From contig JAFFJZ010000045.1 in NCBI GenBank assembly GCA_018340375.1, forward strand, positions 124,001 through 188,000: DNA of 64,000 bases, written 5' to 3'. This DNA comes from Gonatopus flavifemur (taxonomy: Eukaryota > Arthropoda > Insecta > Hymenoptera > Dryinidae). Made by a program: the position numbers and the translations under genes. The notes below the pieces were generated by a model that ran no database searches, was not told the origin of the DNA, and was given only the letters and a program-made list of their open reading frames with translations. This document shows, piece after piece, positions 43,395 through 54,500 of the stretch; position 1 is the stretch's first letter, and the number at the start of each line of letters is the position of its first letter.

Positions 43395-45042
43395 TAACAC
43401 GCCTCATGTAACAATTTGAGATATTTTTTAGATTTCTCAAACTGCCCTTACATCTTATAGATGTCTGTTAGATGTGGGGAGAGAGTTTGAGAGATCTAAA
43501 ACTGTTGCCTTACACGTCTTAGACTATTCGTACACAAATATCTGAAGATATAGAGTATTTATTGGGAAGTATAAGACTGATGAATAATCATAAAATCAAT
43601 AGTTACAGAACATGGTGCAGTTCAATGCTCCTTATGGATGTCCTTGGTGTATCAATAGAGGGATGCGAGTACCAAAAGGGAAGGGATCCGTACATGTATA
43701 TGAACCATACGTTGGCAAATTGAGAAGTGCTGCTGAAGTCAAACAAGATGCACAAACAGCAATTGAAAAAACTGGAGACAGGACAAAACCTGTACCAGTT
43801 AATGGAATCAAAGGTTTCACAATTCTTTCGGAAATCCCAGTTTTCAACATCGTCCGATCTTTTGTGCCAGACTATATGCATGCTGTTTTATTAGGCGTGG
43901 TGAATATGTTCGTTGAATTGTGGTTCAACAGCAAATACCATGATTCACCATGGTCTATTGGCCACAAAGAAGGCATAGTGAGTCGAAGGCTTGAAGCTAT
44001 CAAACCAATATTGGAAATGGTTAGAACACCCACGGGTCTCCATAAAAGAGCTTTATGAAAAGCCTCAGAATGGTGTGCGTTCTTGTTGTATTATAGCATA
44101 CCAGTTTTACAGGATATTTTACCTAAAAAGTATCTAAAACATTGGTTCTTGCTGGTATATTCATTCAACACCATTTTGAAAGACGAATTCACTGGAGCAG
44201 AACTTCAAACAGTGACCAGAGCTCTTGAAAAGTTTGTAAAACAAACTGAAATTCTATATGGAATAGAACATCTCACTTTCAACATGCACTTATTGCTGCA
44301 CATCCCTACATCTGCTAAAGACTTCGGGTCTCCTTGGGCTACATCGACTTTCATGTATGAACATTGCAATGGTGTTTTAACGAAACTTGCTCACGGTACA
44401 CAGTCTGTACCTGAACAAATAATGAGGAGATATTTGTACAATTCTTATCTCAATGAGATGGGCCCCATTATATTCAATACCGAAAGCTCGAAAATAACAA
44501 GAAAAATATTTTATAAATTTATGGGAGATTTTTATCGTGCTGAAAATTACACAAAACAGGAAGGAATCACACTTTGTGGATCAGGAGATCCTATTGAAGT
44601 GAATAAACCAACACTGATCGCAATAAATAATTATGTTCAACAACCGATTTCTTTGGATACATCTGTGATGGGAATTCGCTTTGACAGATTTATTTACAAT
44701 AATGTTGTATATCATGGTGCAGAATATCGTCGCCTGAAAAAAAGGAACAATAGTATTGCGCGATTGAAAAGCCATAGATTTATGTGTATCTCTTATTTAC
44801 TTCAAGTAGAAATGAACGAAAAAACTCAATTTTTTGTTGTGGGTACGGAACTGATAAATTCAAACGATTTTGTTATTGGCGATAAAGAACTAAGAATATC
44901 ATGTTCTGCATTTTTGAATGTTGCTAAACAGGCGGGTATGATTTGTACTTCTATAGATGAAATTGATAGGAAATGTATCTGCATTCATGAAAATAACAAA
45001 ATGTATGTTTCACCGTCTGTTAACTTACATGAGAGAGATTAA

Positions 45043-46350
45043 TTCTTTAGGAGTAGTTCTTTTTTTATACTCCTTATGGGACATACAAATATTTCTACGT
45101 TGATAAGAATATATGCGTGCTTCTCATTGATTTTCATTGCAGATTGTTCCAACCTTCTGACTTATTGAATGCAATCATAGTTTTCTGAATCTTCGAATTC
45201 AGATCAGTGTACTTTCATCAATAATATCAGTAAAATCAATGTACTTCAAAATCTAGTCATCCTGAATAAAACCTTACTTGAATCAAATGAATTTTAGTTT
45301 CTATAGTTGAACCCAAGAAGGTGAAATCAAGTATATGAAATGTGGTAACAAAAATCCTGAAATCAACATACCACAATATCTCGCTTGCGTATGGCGAATG
45401 AAGTTGCCAAAATTCCTGTTGTTCACACTTTTTCAATTCGAGATTTGTTGAATTTACCCCCAGTTTGGTGTGGCGTTTATTTCAACTTTTCCCATATTGG
45501 TTTCACCCCAGTGGTTGAATCTTTTATTTCCATTGGATGAACTGCTTGATTCATATTTCAAATGACAAGAGGTTTATTTTTACCACGTAAAGTTTAGCTG
45601 GGACAACTAGGTGTTAGTTGCCGCAGCTAAGTACATTCTTCTTAAAATACTTGAACAGCACAACGGGTCAGAATGAGTTCATAATGAATAGCTTGGAAAC
45701 CATGAGAATTCGGAAAACATTCTGTATACACACCATTGTGCTGTTTGAGTATTCTTCTTAATGTGACAGCACTCCAAAAAATCCAACTTGATGTATCTTA
45801 TTTTACTTGATGAATTAATTGAAATTCAGTTATTCTCATTTTTGAATTGTTTCCGGTATGTACTTTCAGTTAAAGTACCGCGAGTTTCGGCTGCATTTCG
45901 AGATCAAATTGATATTCGGTAGGGAAGTCAATTTTGGTCTTCACTGTGGTTGACTGTGTATTAAACGTAGAAATATCAAGATTAGAATTTTAAGAATGCA
46001 CAGTATTGCAGAATTGAGTGACACGCATCCACATGGGTTTTATGTTCATAGGTTCATGTGCTTAATTTTTTTATGTGGTGAATTCGTATTCACATCACAA
46101 TAACTTTCTCAAATAGTAAGATTTTTTTTCTGAGAAACCGGACCCAAAACACATTCAATTCATACAAATACTCCTATCAGACTCAGTAATGCACGCAGTT
46201 GAATGTATTAACTCACTTGAAATCAACTGAAAAACATCCCTTCTTTGTTGTGTGTCCATTTTTTTACAATATTGTATTTTTTGAGATAATATTCAAGAAC
46301 CCCGTATATGTGAATATATATTTTTAAAAAAAGTTCTATTTGACAAAAAC
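45043..46350. other. 3' flank of the transposase gene, no further gene
   Basis: Holds an AATAAA signal at about 45265 in the right place for polyadenylation of the transposase transcript. Otherwise AT-rich text without recognisable coding sequence or paired repeat. Confidence 0.5.
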
Positions 46351-46480
46351 TCCTAGATTTTATCTAGGAAAAACTCTAGGAAAGAGTCTAGGAAAAACTC
46401 TAGGAAAAACTCTAGGAAAAACTCTAGGAAAACATCTAAGATAAAGTCTAGGAAAAAATCTAGGAAAATTTTTCCTACGG
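46351..46480. repeat. Right subterminal array, 12-bp unit, about 9 copies, inverted relative to the left array
   Basis: Reads CTCCTAGATTTTATCTAGG, then AAAAACTCTAGG units, then TTTTCCTACGGG. Read on the minus strand it matches 18078-18229 almost base for base, including the odd CTTTATCTTA unit and the closing palindrome. Copy number differs by about one. Confidence 0.9.
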
Positions 46481-46679
46481 GTTTGCATGGGATTATTTCA
46501 AATATTCTCAGAATATAATGCCACGGATATTGTGGGAATATCAGAAAAAAATGCCGTTAAAATAAGAATTCCCGTCAATATAAACTTCTGCATGTCACCA
46601 AAAACTACTTCACAATCAATTTTTTTTATCATTAGACATCTATAATCATGAATGGTTAGCGATATTATGAATTCATATA

Positions 46680-47963
46680 CCAGGTGTGTAAGTATGAAAC
46701 CGGAATTTTTGTACAGGAAAAACACGTTTATTGTAATGATATGATACAGAGTAACTTATTCAAAGTATTGTCCGTCACTATCTATACATTTTTTCCATCT
46801 TTCTGGCAATTTGTGGATTCCGCGCCAAAAGAACTGTTGCTCTTTTGAGGCAAACCAGTCATCGAGCCATTTTCGTACATCTTCGTAAGAAGTAAAGCGC
46901 TGCTCAGCAAGTGCGTGTCCCATCGATGCAAACAAGTAGTAATCGGATGGGGCAAGGTCCGGTGAGTAAGGCGCGTGCTGAAGGATCTCCCAACGGAAAA
47001 ACTCTATCGTTTCCTGGACCTGTTTTGCTTTGTGTGCTGGTGCGTTGTCATGCAGCAAAATCACCTTGTGTCGTCTTCGTTGGTTCTGGTCGTTTTTCAC
47101 GCGAAACTCGATTCAAATCGATCATTTGTTGTCGGTAGCGTTGAGTATTGACAGTTTCCCCAGGTTTCAGCAGCTCGTAGTAGATTACGCCCTTCTGATC
47201 CCACCAAACACACAGCATTGTCTTTCGTCCGTAGCGGTTTGGTCTTGTCGTCGATGTTGATGGTTCACCCGGAGTAACCCATGACTTTTTGCGCTGAGGA
47301 TTCTCGAAATATATCCACTTTTCATCGCCAGTCACAATTCGATGGAGAAATGACTTTCTTTGGAACCTGGTGATCGGCATTTCGCATGATGTTTTGTGGT
47401 TTTCCTGCTATCTTCCGTTGACTTCATGTGGAACCCATTTTCCCACCTTTTGTATTTTTTCCATGGCTTTCAACCGAAGGGAGATGGCTCCTCGGGTCAC
47501 CTTTAACTGATCCGCCAGTTGTTGTTGTGTTTGAGCGTCGTCTTCGTCCAACAAGGCTTGCAGGTCAGCGTCTTCAAACTTTCCCGGTGGTCTTCCACGT
47601 TCTTCGTTCCTGACGTCAAAATCGCCACTTTTGGACCGTTTGAACCACTCGAAACACTGTGTTTTACCGAGAGCATGCTCACCAAACCCCTCCACAAGCA
47701 TTCGATGCGATTCGGCTGCGGTTTTCTTCAGATGAAAACAGAAAAGTAGTGCTGTTCGCAAATCGTAATTTGTTGGTACAGAACTCGACATGTTTATCTC
47801 TGATTAACTAATGCTACTGAATGAAACTCGTGTTATTGTGAGTTGGAAATCTTTGTCAGATATCAATACAATAACCAGACACCGCTGACGTGATGTGTCG
47901 GTAACTGCATCGACATCTAGCGCCACCTATGGGCAAATTCCGGTCTTATACTTACACACCTGG
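46680..47963 (-). mobile_element. Mariner element, complete ends, 1284 bp
   Basis: Terminal repeats CCAGGTGTGTAAGTATGAAA (left) and its diverged inverse ATACTTACACACCTGG (right) are flanked by TA at 46678-46679 and 47964-47965. Length is normal for mariner. It has inserted between the right 12-bp array and the right end of the candidate giant element. Confidence 0.93.
46756..47791 (-). pseudogene. Mariner transposase, one nonsense and one frameshift
   Basis: Starts MSSSVPTNYDLRTALLFCFHLKKTAAE (47791). A paired helix-turn-helix region follows (…TQCFEWFKRSKSGDFDV…, QQLADQLKVTRGAISLRLKAM). An in-frame TAG at 47410-47408 interrupts, and the same frame continues FLHRIVTGDEKWIYFENP (first catalytic Asp), MLCVWWDQKGVIYYELLKPGETVN. 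Near 47090 a one-base frameshift follows. The other frame then gives KVILLHDNAPAHKAK (second Asp) and YSPDLAPSDYYLF (third Asp, D34D type), ending …CIDSDGQYFE. About 345 codons originally. Normally cuts and pastes at TA; this copy cannot. Confidence 0.93.
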
Positions 47964-49187
47964 TAGTTGGATGAGATACTTATGATCGCAACAGGCAATC
48001 ATAATGTATACGATATTACTCAATATTACACGTTTGAGGATTATTTTTCACACATGGTACTCTCAGAGAACATTTGCGATATTAAAATGCACCTTTCATA
48101 GATGTATTATTCCCAAAACACAAATTGAAATAATATATTGCCCAAGGGTCTGTAGCCTGTGAACAACATTATCCGCCATTAATGAATTCATGTCATCACG
48201 ATACTTGCGCATGCGCTGTTCATCAATCTCCCTACAAACTTTGTACGCATATTGTACGAACGTTCCTAGAATATTCGAAACAGTCTCATTCAAATGTTCT
48301 AAGGATCTTCTGAGAATATTTACGAATCTGCTACGCTCTTTGTGAGAATATTCTGTGTGACATGGGGAGTGTGCCTTTGACCTCTTTCTCGCTTGAATAC
48401 CTACTCTTGATAGGGTGGGGAAGACGATCATTCTAATCACCTACAAACTTCAATAATTTCCATAAATTATTGTCCCTATGTTTAGATATTACTTTGGAGT
48501 TCCAATTTATATTCAAAGTTCAACCTTGGCAATATGTTCCATCACTGCATATGAAAAAATTCGATTTCTTGCACTCTGAGCGCAAAATGCTATTTTCTTC
48601 GTCTATTTACAGGGAGCAAGATACCACATTCTCTCCCTAGGGAGCAAAATGATTTTCTTGTGTCAACCTGAACTTATCGTTATGTTGACCTGCCATGGTA
48701 GTATATGTATATACTTTTAATAACAACATGCAGTGTGTTTATGACCTCTCCGTGTACAGCTATTTCAACAAAACTAAAATCAAAATACAGCGCGAACGAA
48801 CTCGCATGTTGAGAATAACCTCTTTCATATACATATACATATAACCACATCATTGAATATAATAAACATCTTCTTATATAATGAAAATAATATGCGTAAT
48901 ATGAAAGCCGATCATATAATATATGTGTGGCTACAATAAAATCTTTCTATTTAATCAGAATGCATATTTTTTACTTGAAATTGCACATGAAATATCGTTT
49001 TAAAAATGCACATGTCTTTTGAATACTCATAAACTGGTGGTATTGATCAATACAAAAATCTTCTAGAATTGTTAAATAACCTTATTTAATGAACACAAAT
49101 GAATTAGTTAATTTGAATGTAACGCGAATTTTTATTAATGACTGCAATTTTTTTCTCGAACTTGACGTCAATTCTATTTATTATTGA

Positions 49188-49294
49188 GGGGCCTGCGGCC
49201 CCCCGAATCCCCCGCGCAAGGGCTTCGCCCTTGTCCCCCACGAGCGGCTTCGCCCCTGGACCTCACCGGGGGCTGCGCCCCTGGACCCCCTTCT
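49188..49294. repeat. GC-rich palindromic island
   Basis: About 105 bp of GC-rich text composed of small hairpins (GGGGCCTGCGGCCCC, AAGGGCTTCGCCCTT, GGGGCTGCGCCCC) separated by GGACC/CCCCC. The surrounding kilobases are strongly AT-rich. Confidence 0.8.
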
Positions 49295-50190
49295 CTTTCG
49301 TTCACAATCCTGATGACGCTCATCATTGAAAAATGCTATGTGGAACTCGTATGCATATGTACTCATTACATATGTTGAAAAACTGATCACATAGCATTTT
49401 GCGCTCTCGTATGAGAAAATAGTATGTGCAACACGGGAGCATAGGTGTTTGCTCCTTGGTTGCACATTGTATTATTATCGCTTAGTTGTTGGAAAAGTAT
49501 GTAGCAAAGTTTTCCCCGTTTTTTTAGAGCTCCATGGCTGTTGAGCACACTATCCGGAGAGCCAACTGTATCATATGGAAAAAATTCGAGCGATGATACA
49601 GTACCTCAATCGTATTTCCAAGTAAAGAATTCTTTACACATGCTATAATTTGATTCTCATAAAATGTGTAGGGAAGACTATTTCACACACATTTGCCAAG
49701 ATATTATACGTAACACATATCATTCCAAGGTCCTGAGCATATTCATAGAATTTTCTGAAGGGAAAAACACTATCTGGTTCTCTTCAGTATTTTCAATATT
49801 TCATGTCACCTGGATTGAGCATTCGAATTTTTGATAAAAATAGGAATATAACCCACTCAACACAGATGGTCACAGTGATGAAAGCCAGTGGGAACTGGTT
49901 ATATAACATGAGTTTCATTACCAATACATAATTGTAATGAAAGCAGAAAGTAGCCATTCAATAACACAAAAATATCACGGTGTTGAAACACAATCAATAA
50001 TATTGATATAATATTTAAGTAACGCGTGATACAACGAAGATGAGATCACAATAATGTCATTGAAACGTGAAATGATAACAGGTTAAATATTCATTACTGT
50101 AATGTTTTTATAATACATGAGAAACTGTTACACCTTTTCTTAACACAACGCCTTTTTTCAACACAACGTTAGACATAACGCCATCGAAAC

Positions 50191-50255
50191 AGGGTACCCA
50201 AGGTATAATGGGAAAGCAAGACCACGAGTTCCAGCGCCGCCAGGGAGTTGTCTCG
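50191..50255. repeat. Single end of a hAT MITE family (partner complete at 57095-57342)
   Basis: CAGGGTACCCAAGGTATAAT followed by CACGAGTTCCAGCGCCGCC matches the left arm of the complete element at 57095. The mirrored right arm is absent, so this copy is truncated by the AT run that follows. Confidence 0.75.
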
Positions 50256-50268
50256 GAACTATGAGTAA

Positions 50269-50301
<33 letters not shown>

Positions 50302-50325
50302 GTATATTTATACATATATATACCA

Positions 50326-50395
50326 AGTATATCACGTGACCATATTTCCTATATACCACGTGACCATATGTCCTGTAAACCACGTGACCATATTC
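50326..50395. repeat. Three tandem CACGTGACCATAT units
   Basis: The phrase CACGTGACCATAT recurs three times at ~22-24-bp spacing. Each unit contains an E-box hexamer (CACGTG). Regulatory meaning is unknown. Confidence 0.7.
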
Positions 50396-51557
50396 GATAT
50401 TTGAAAATTAGCTAAAATGATTTGATATATTCCGATATGTATTCGTACCATGGGGATGAATATGAATGAAAAATATAACTTTCATTCATATTGAAAAAAT
50501 CATGGACTTATTCGAATGATGAATCCGATAGGGATGAATATTTGGAAACACATGAATAAAATATGTATGTACATCCATATACCCAAGTGACACAAGAAGT
50601 TCTGAGGATATGCTCGCACATTCTAAGAATCTACCTCACTTCTCCCCGAGGTGAACATACTATTCTCTCCCACAACTGCGAGGAAAGTGAAAATCATCTG
50701 TTTGATTGCATATAAAATATTCATATGCATATTTCAGAACGAGAAGATAGTTTGTATCTTCCTCCCGCTGCGAGCGGGCGGAAAATATTTTTCTCCCGCT
50801 GTGGCACATTCATTCGGAATTCAGCACTTTCTCCCCTAAAAAAGGTCAGAAAACATCAACTTTCCGTGCAGGTGTGGAAAAATATTATTTTCATCCAAAA
50901 AAATTATTTTCGTCTCCCAGGTTATGCGGGATCTTGATTGGCGTTTAGGGAACAGCCTTCATCGGAAACGCGCATCAAATCTCTCATGAAGTTTGGATGA
51001 TCAAATTTTTGAAGTGCAGAAGAGATTTGAACCTGGATCCTACCTATCGCCTATAATAACAACCTAACCACCAAACGACCTAACCTACACCGACGTGTTT
51101 TCCGTTGAGACAACAATGTTGTACGTATAGTCGAATGTCGGTAGTGGGGAGAATAGCTCCATTTAATATGACGCGGGACCGGATCAAAAAATTTATGGAG
51201 CCCCGAGGAAATTGAAATTCAAGGGGCCCTTCCAGGATCAATGAATTTTGTCTTGTTCTTCTCAAAATCTAGTTATCCACAAGAACGAAGTAAAATATGA
51301 TTCAAATATCGCGTATCCGAATGCGAACTGAGCATAAATGAAAATATTGATGAAGTTTGAATAATTTTTTTTATGAGAAAAAACTGGAACATATATTTCC
51401 ACATTTTTCCAGAGGATACTTAATAGGTATATTCAATTCAATAGAGTGGATGAGATTTTCCCATGCTCAATTGAAAATTCGTTCCAATAAACGATTCACA
51501 CTTTATCGGTACACATGGAAAGTGGTATTTGGAACAAAGTACTTCTAGAGTACAGTT

Positions 51558-54500
51558 TATTCCTTATTTAATGTAATTTTGAATCGAATGGCCTATTATG
51601 ACAAATTTTTGAAGTAGTTTTTGACAACAAATCTTTGTGAAGTATCTATCGTACCAATAGTTCATGATAATCAGAGTAGAGAAAACTCACTACGCTCCCA
51701 ATATATCAGTCAATTTTTTCATCGAATAAAGTTTTGTGGATATCTACTACTTATTCGCAGGAAATTCATTCCACAAAGTGCCCAGTTATTTTAAAAATAA
51801 CATCTCTCTATTTCACTTGCTGATCACTTGAAGAATCATTGCAAGTGTACAAAAGTTATGATGACAGTACATTCTTTCATAAAATGCAACTTTGTATCTT
51901 CGTCACTCTATGAAAGAGGAATAAAGTTGTGGAACATTGTTTTCTTGGTATACTAATATTCTCAAATACTTTTCCAGAAAAAATTCAATTACTGTCTCTG
52001 CTGAGTGATTACCTAATCTATAGACACTGATCAATTATTCGTTGGCAGAGTATTTTAAGATACAACACTCGATGAATGTAACAGATTACCCTAGTTAAAG
52101 TCTCTTAGGAATTCATGAGCAAATATTCTCGATAAGCTAATGAACATATATCCGTACGTATTTATGATGCATCATCAGCACAGATTCATAGGACTTCAAG
52201 GTTTACTTATAAATGTCCTGGTGCAGAATCCATAATGGCTCATAGTAAGTACATTTTTGATGACTTGATATGCGACTTTAACCAGGGGAGGTAATTCCTC
52301 AGCAGAGACAGTAATTGGATTTTGTCTGGGAAAGTATTAGAGAATATCAGTATATTAAGAAAACAATGTTCCACAACTTTATTCTTCTTCCATAGAGTAA
52401 CAAGGATACGTTATTTCTACAATAAAAATTTGTATAAACTGGAATAACCAGGGACTTCGTTGAAATAAATTTCCTGCGAATAAATAGTAGGTATCCACAA
52501 AACTTCAGTCAATGAAGAAATTGACTGATATGTTGGGACCGCAATGAGTTTTTTCTCCTCTAATCACCATGAACCATTGGCACAATAGATACTTACCAGA
52601 CATTTATTGTCAAAAATTACTCCAAAGCAACTGCATTGAACTACACATGTAATGATGAATAATTAGACTTGGACGAATTATTATTAGAGAAAACTCACTG
52701 CGGTCTCAATATATCAGTCAATTTCTTCATCGACTGAAGTTTTGTGGATACCTACTACTGATTTGCAGGGACTTCATCTCAACAATATGACTGGTTATTT
52801 TAGTTTATACAGATTTGTCATCGGAGAAATAACCTCTCTCTATTTCACTTGCTGATTACGCGAAAAATCATTGCATGTGTACAAAAGTTATGATGATAGA
52901 ACATTCTTCCATAAAATGCAACTTGGTATCTTCGTCACTCTATGAAAGAAGAATAAAGTTGTGGAACATTGTTCTCTTGATATACTAATATTCTCAAATA
53001 CTTTTCCAGAAAAAAAACAATTACTGTCTCTGCTGAGTAATTACCTCCCCTGGTTAAAGTCGCATAGCAAGTCATAAAAAAATGTTCTTACTATGAACCA
53101 TTATGGATTTTGCAACAGGACATTCATAAGTAAACCACAAAGTCCTATGAATCTGTGCTGATGATGCATCATGAATACGTATCCATAAGCTTATCGAGAA
53201 CATTTTCTCATGAATTGCTAAGAGACTTTAACTAGGGTAATCTGTTACATTCATCGAGTGTTGTATTTTGAAATACTTTGCCAACGAACACTTGATCAGT
53301 GTCCACAGATTAGGTAATCACTCAGCAGAGATAGTGATTGAATTTTTTTTGGAAAAGTATTGAGAATATTGGTATATCAAGAAAACAATGTTCCACAACT
53401 TTATTCCTCTTTCATAGAGTGACCAAGATACAAAGTTGCATTTTATGAAAGAATGTACTCTCATCATAACTCTTGTACACTTGCAATGATTTTTCAAGTG
53501 ATTAGCAATTGGAATGGAGAGATGTTAGTTTTAAAATAACTAGGCACTTGTTACGGATGAGTTCGAAACGTTAATCGGACTCTCCATAACTTCGTTTCCG
53601 ATAATGGAATTTATCGAAAGCAAGAATTTTAATATCAACCCGAGCGGCAAGGCTGATATGTTTGTTGGCTCTTACCGTCCGAGGCATCGGAATATCTCGC
53701 TTCTCGCTCCGGGGAATGGATGAGGACATGGTCGTGAATGAGTATCATTAAAGACAAATTTATTATGGAATATTCAATATATTCTGGAAATAATTTTGTA
53801 GATTGAAATTACAATGAAAACACGATTTTTCGAACACGAATGGGATTTACTTTATATTGATATTTCCATATGGATATCACTTTCATTTGGTGCGACGGAC
53901 GAGATGGAAGGGAAGATCGAGATAAATTTGGGGAGTAGGCGCTACAACCAGGTAAAATCAGAGTAATGGAAATGCGGACTTACCCAAAGCTGCGAGCAGA
54001 TCGCGAGTAAAGAGCGTGTGCTAAGATCAGTTGAACTGAGCCGTCGAACACTTGCCACTTGTTTCGAGCACGTTTGAAACTACTCGATCAACCCGAAATT
54101 TCGAATGTTTCTGAAGAAATTCGAAGGAAATCAATAAAACTGAAAATATGACGGCACCGTAGAACCATATAACTCCGCGAATTTAGGAATGTTTCCTTCC
54201 TTGCTCCCCCAAACCGACGAATCCGGGGAAAACACGGACTCCAATGGCACAGAAAATGTACCTCGGAATATCCATCTCGTGAGCGGAAGGGCCTCGAATT
54301 CTCTCCATAGAATTTCATCCCTTCATAGCTCAGGTGATGGATATTCAAACGTAAACTTCTTAATTTATTTTACTAGGGGGAAGTATAGACCCCTAGTGGA
54401 ATTTTCCCCGCCATTGCGCCCGCGAATTCACCGGAGTGTCAAAAAGGGGGGGAGGGAGCAAAGAACGAAATACCCGGGTAAACTTACCAAGGAAGAACGC

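Larger units (their letters stand above)
31750..45042 (+). pseudogene. CACTA/EnSpm-like (Transposase_21-type) transposase gene, four coding exons, two Trp-to-stop changes
   Basis: Coding exons are 31750-31903 (MDHPKRYKKYLWDENTT…), 39945-40240 (acidic), 40452-41216 and 43609-45042 (TAA). Joins are phase 1, 0 and 0 with GTGAGT, GTAATA and GTTTGC donors and CAG acceptors. Family landmarks, in order: VLLYDGAQITKTES; a Cys cluster (HFICESCKKKID, MECKCG); LQWNTDGATIF (first Asp); INELPYRARKENIIVAGLW; NAPYGCPWC (Cys pair); GIKGFTILSEIPVFNIV; VPDYMHAVLLGVV (Asp-x-x-His); SEWCAFLLYYSIPVL; LTFNMHLLLHI; and STFMYEHCNG. TGA replaces the Trp expected in SL-W-PIQLTINEL (40977-40979) and in KRAL-W-KASEW (44056-44058). 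Both are single G-to-A changes, and the frame is otherwise open, so decay is recent. Intron 1 has been stretched by a LINE insertion. Confidence 0.78.
17959..48366. mobile_element. Candidate giant CACTA-like DNA transposon carrying a transposase gene and a BEN-domain gene
   Basis: Seen: a 12-bp-unit tandem array at 18078-18229 has an inverted, nearly identical partner at 46351-46480. Palindromic TTCTGAGAAT/ATTCTCAGAAT phrases lie outside both arrays. Candidate outer ends are CCCAGGTAGCACACGC (left, 17959) and CCCATGTCACACAGAA (right, on the minus strand from 48366). Between them lie exactly two recognisable genes of their own, divergently oriented. Known: CACTA/EnSpm elements have subterminal arrays of short repeats in both arms, and plant En/Spm encodes a second DNA-binding protein. 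Inferred: the whole unit is one element of about 23 kb after removing the nested LINE (5.7 kb) and mariner (1.3 kb). Weak points: the ends are not the canonical CACTA, the terminal match is short, and no target duplication is clear, so the exact limits are uncertain. Confidence 0.55.
48367..51557. other. Non-coding repeat-rich interval
   Basis: No gene is supported. Contents noted separately are a GC island (49188-49294), one end of a hAT MITE (50191-50255), an AT run (50262-50325) and three CACGTG-bearing units (50326-50395). A CCCAAGTGACACAAG phrase at about 50582 resembles the putative ends of the giant element. A weak tRNA-like B box (GGTTCAAATC, minus strand) lies at about 51010-51070. 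Confidence 0.45.

Noticed and set aside
51000..51075. tRNA gene on the minus strand
   Set aside because: GGTTCAAATC B box and a TGGTGGTTAGG A box are present, but no acceptor-stem pairing could be found; at most SINE-related.
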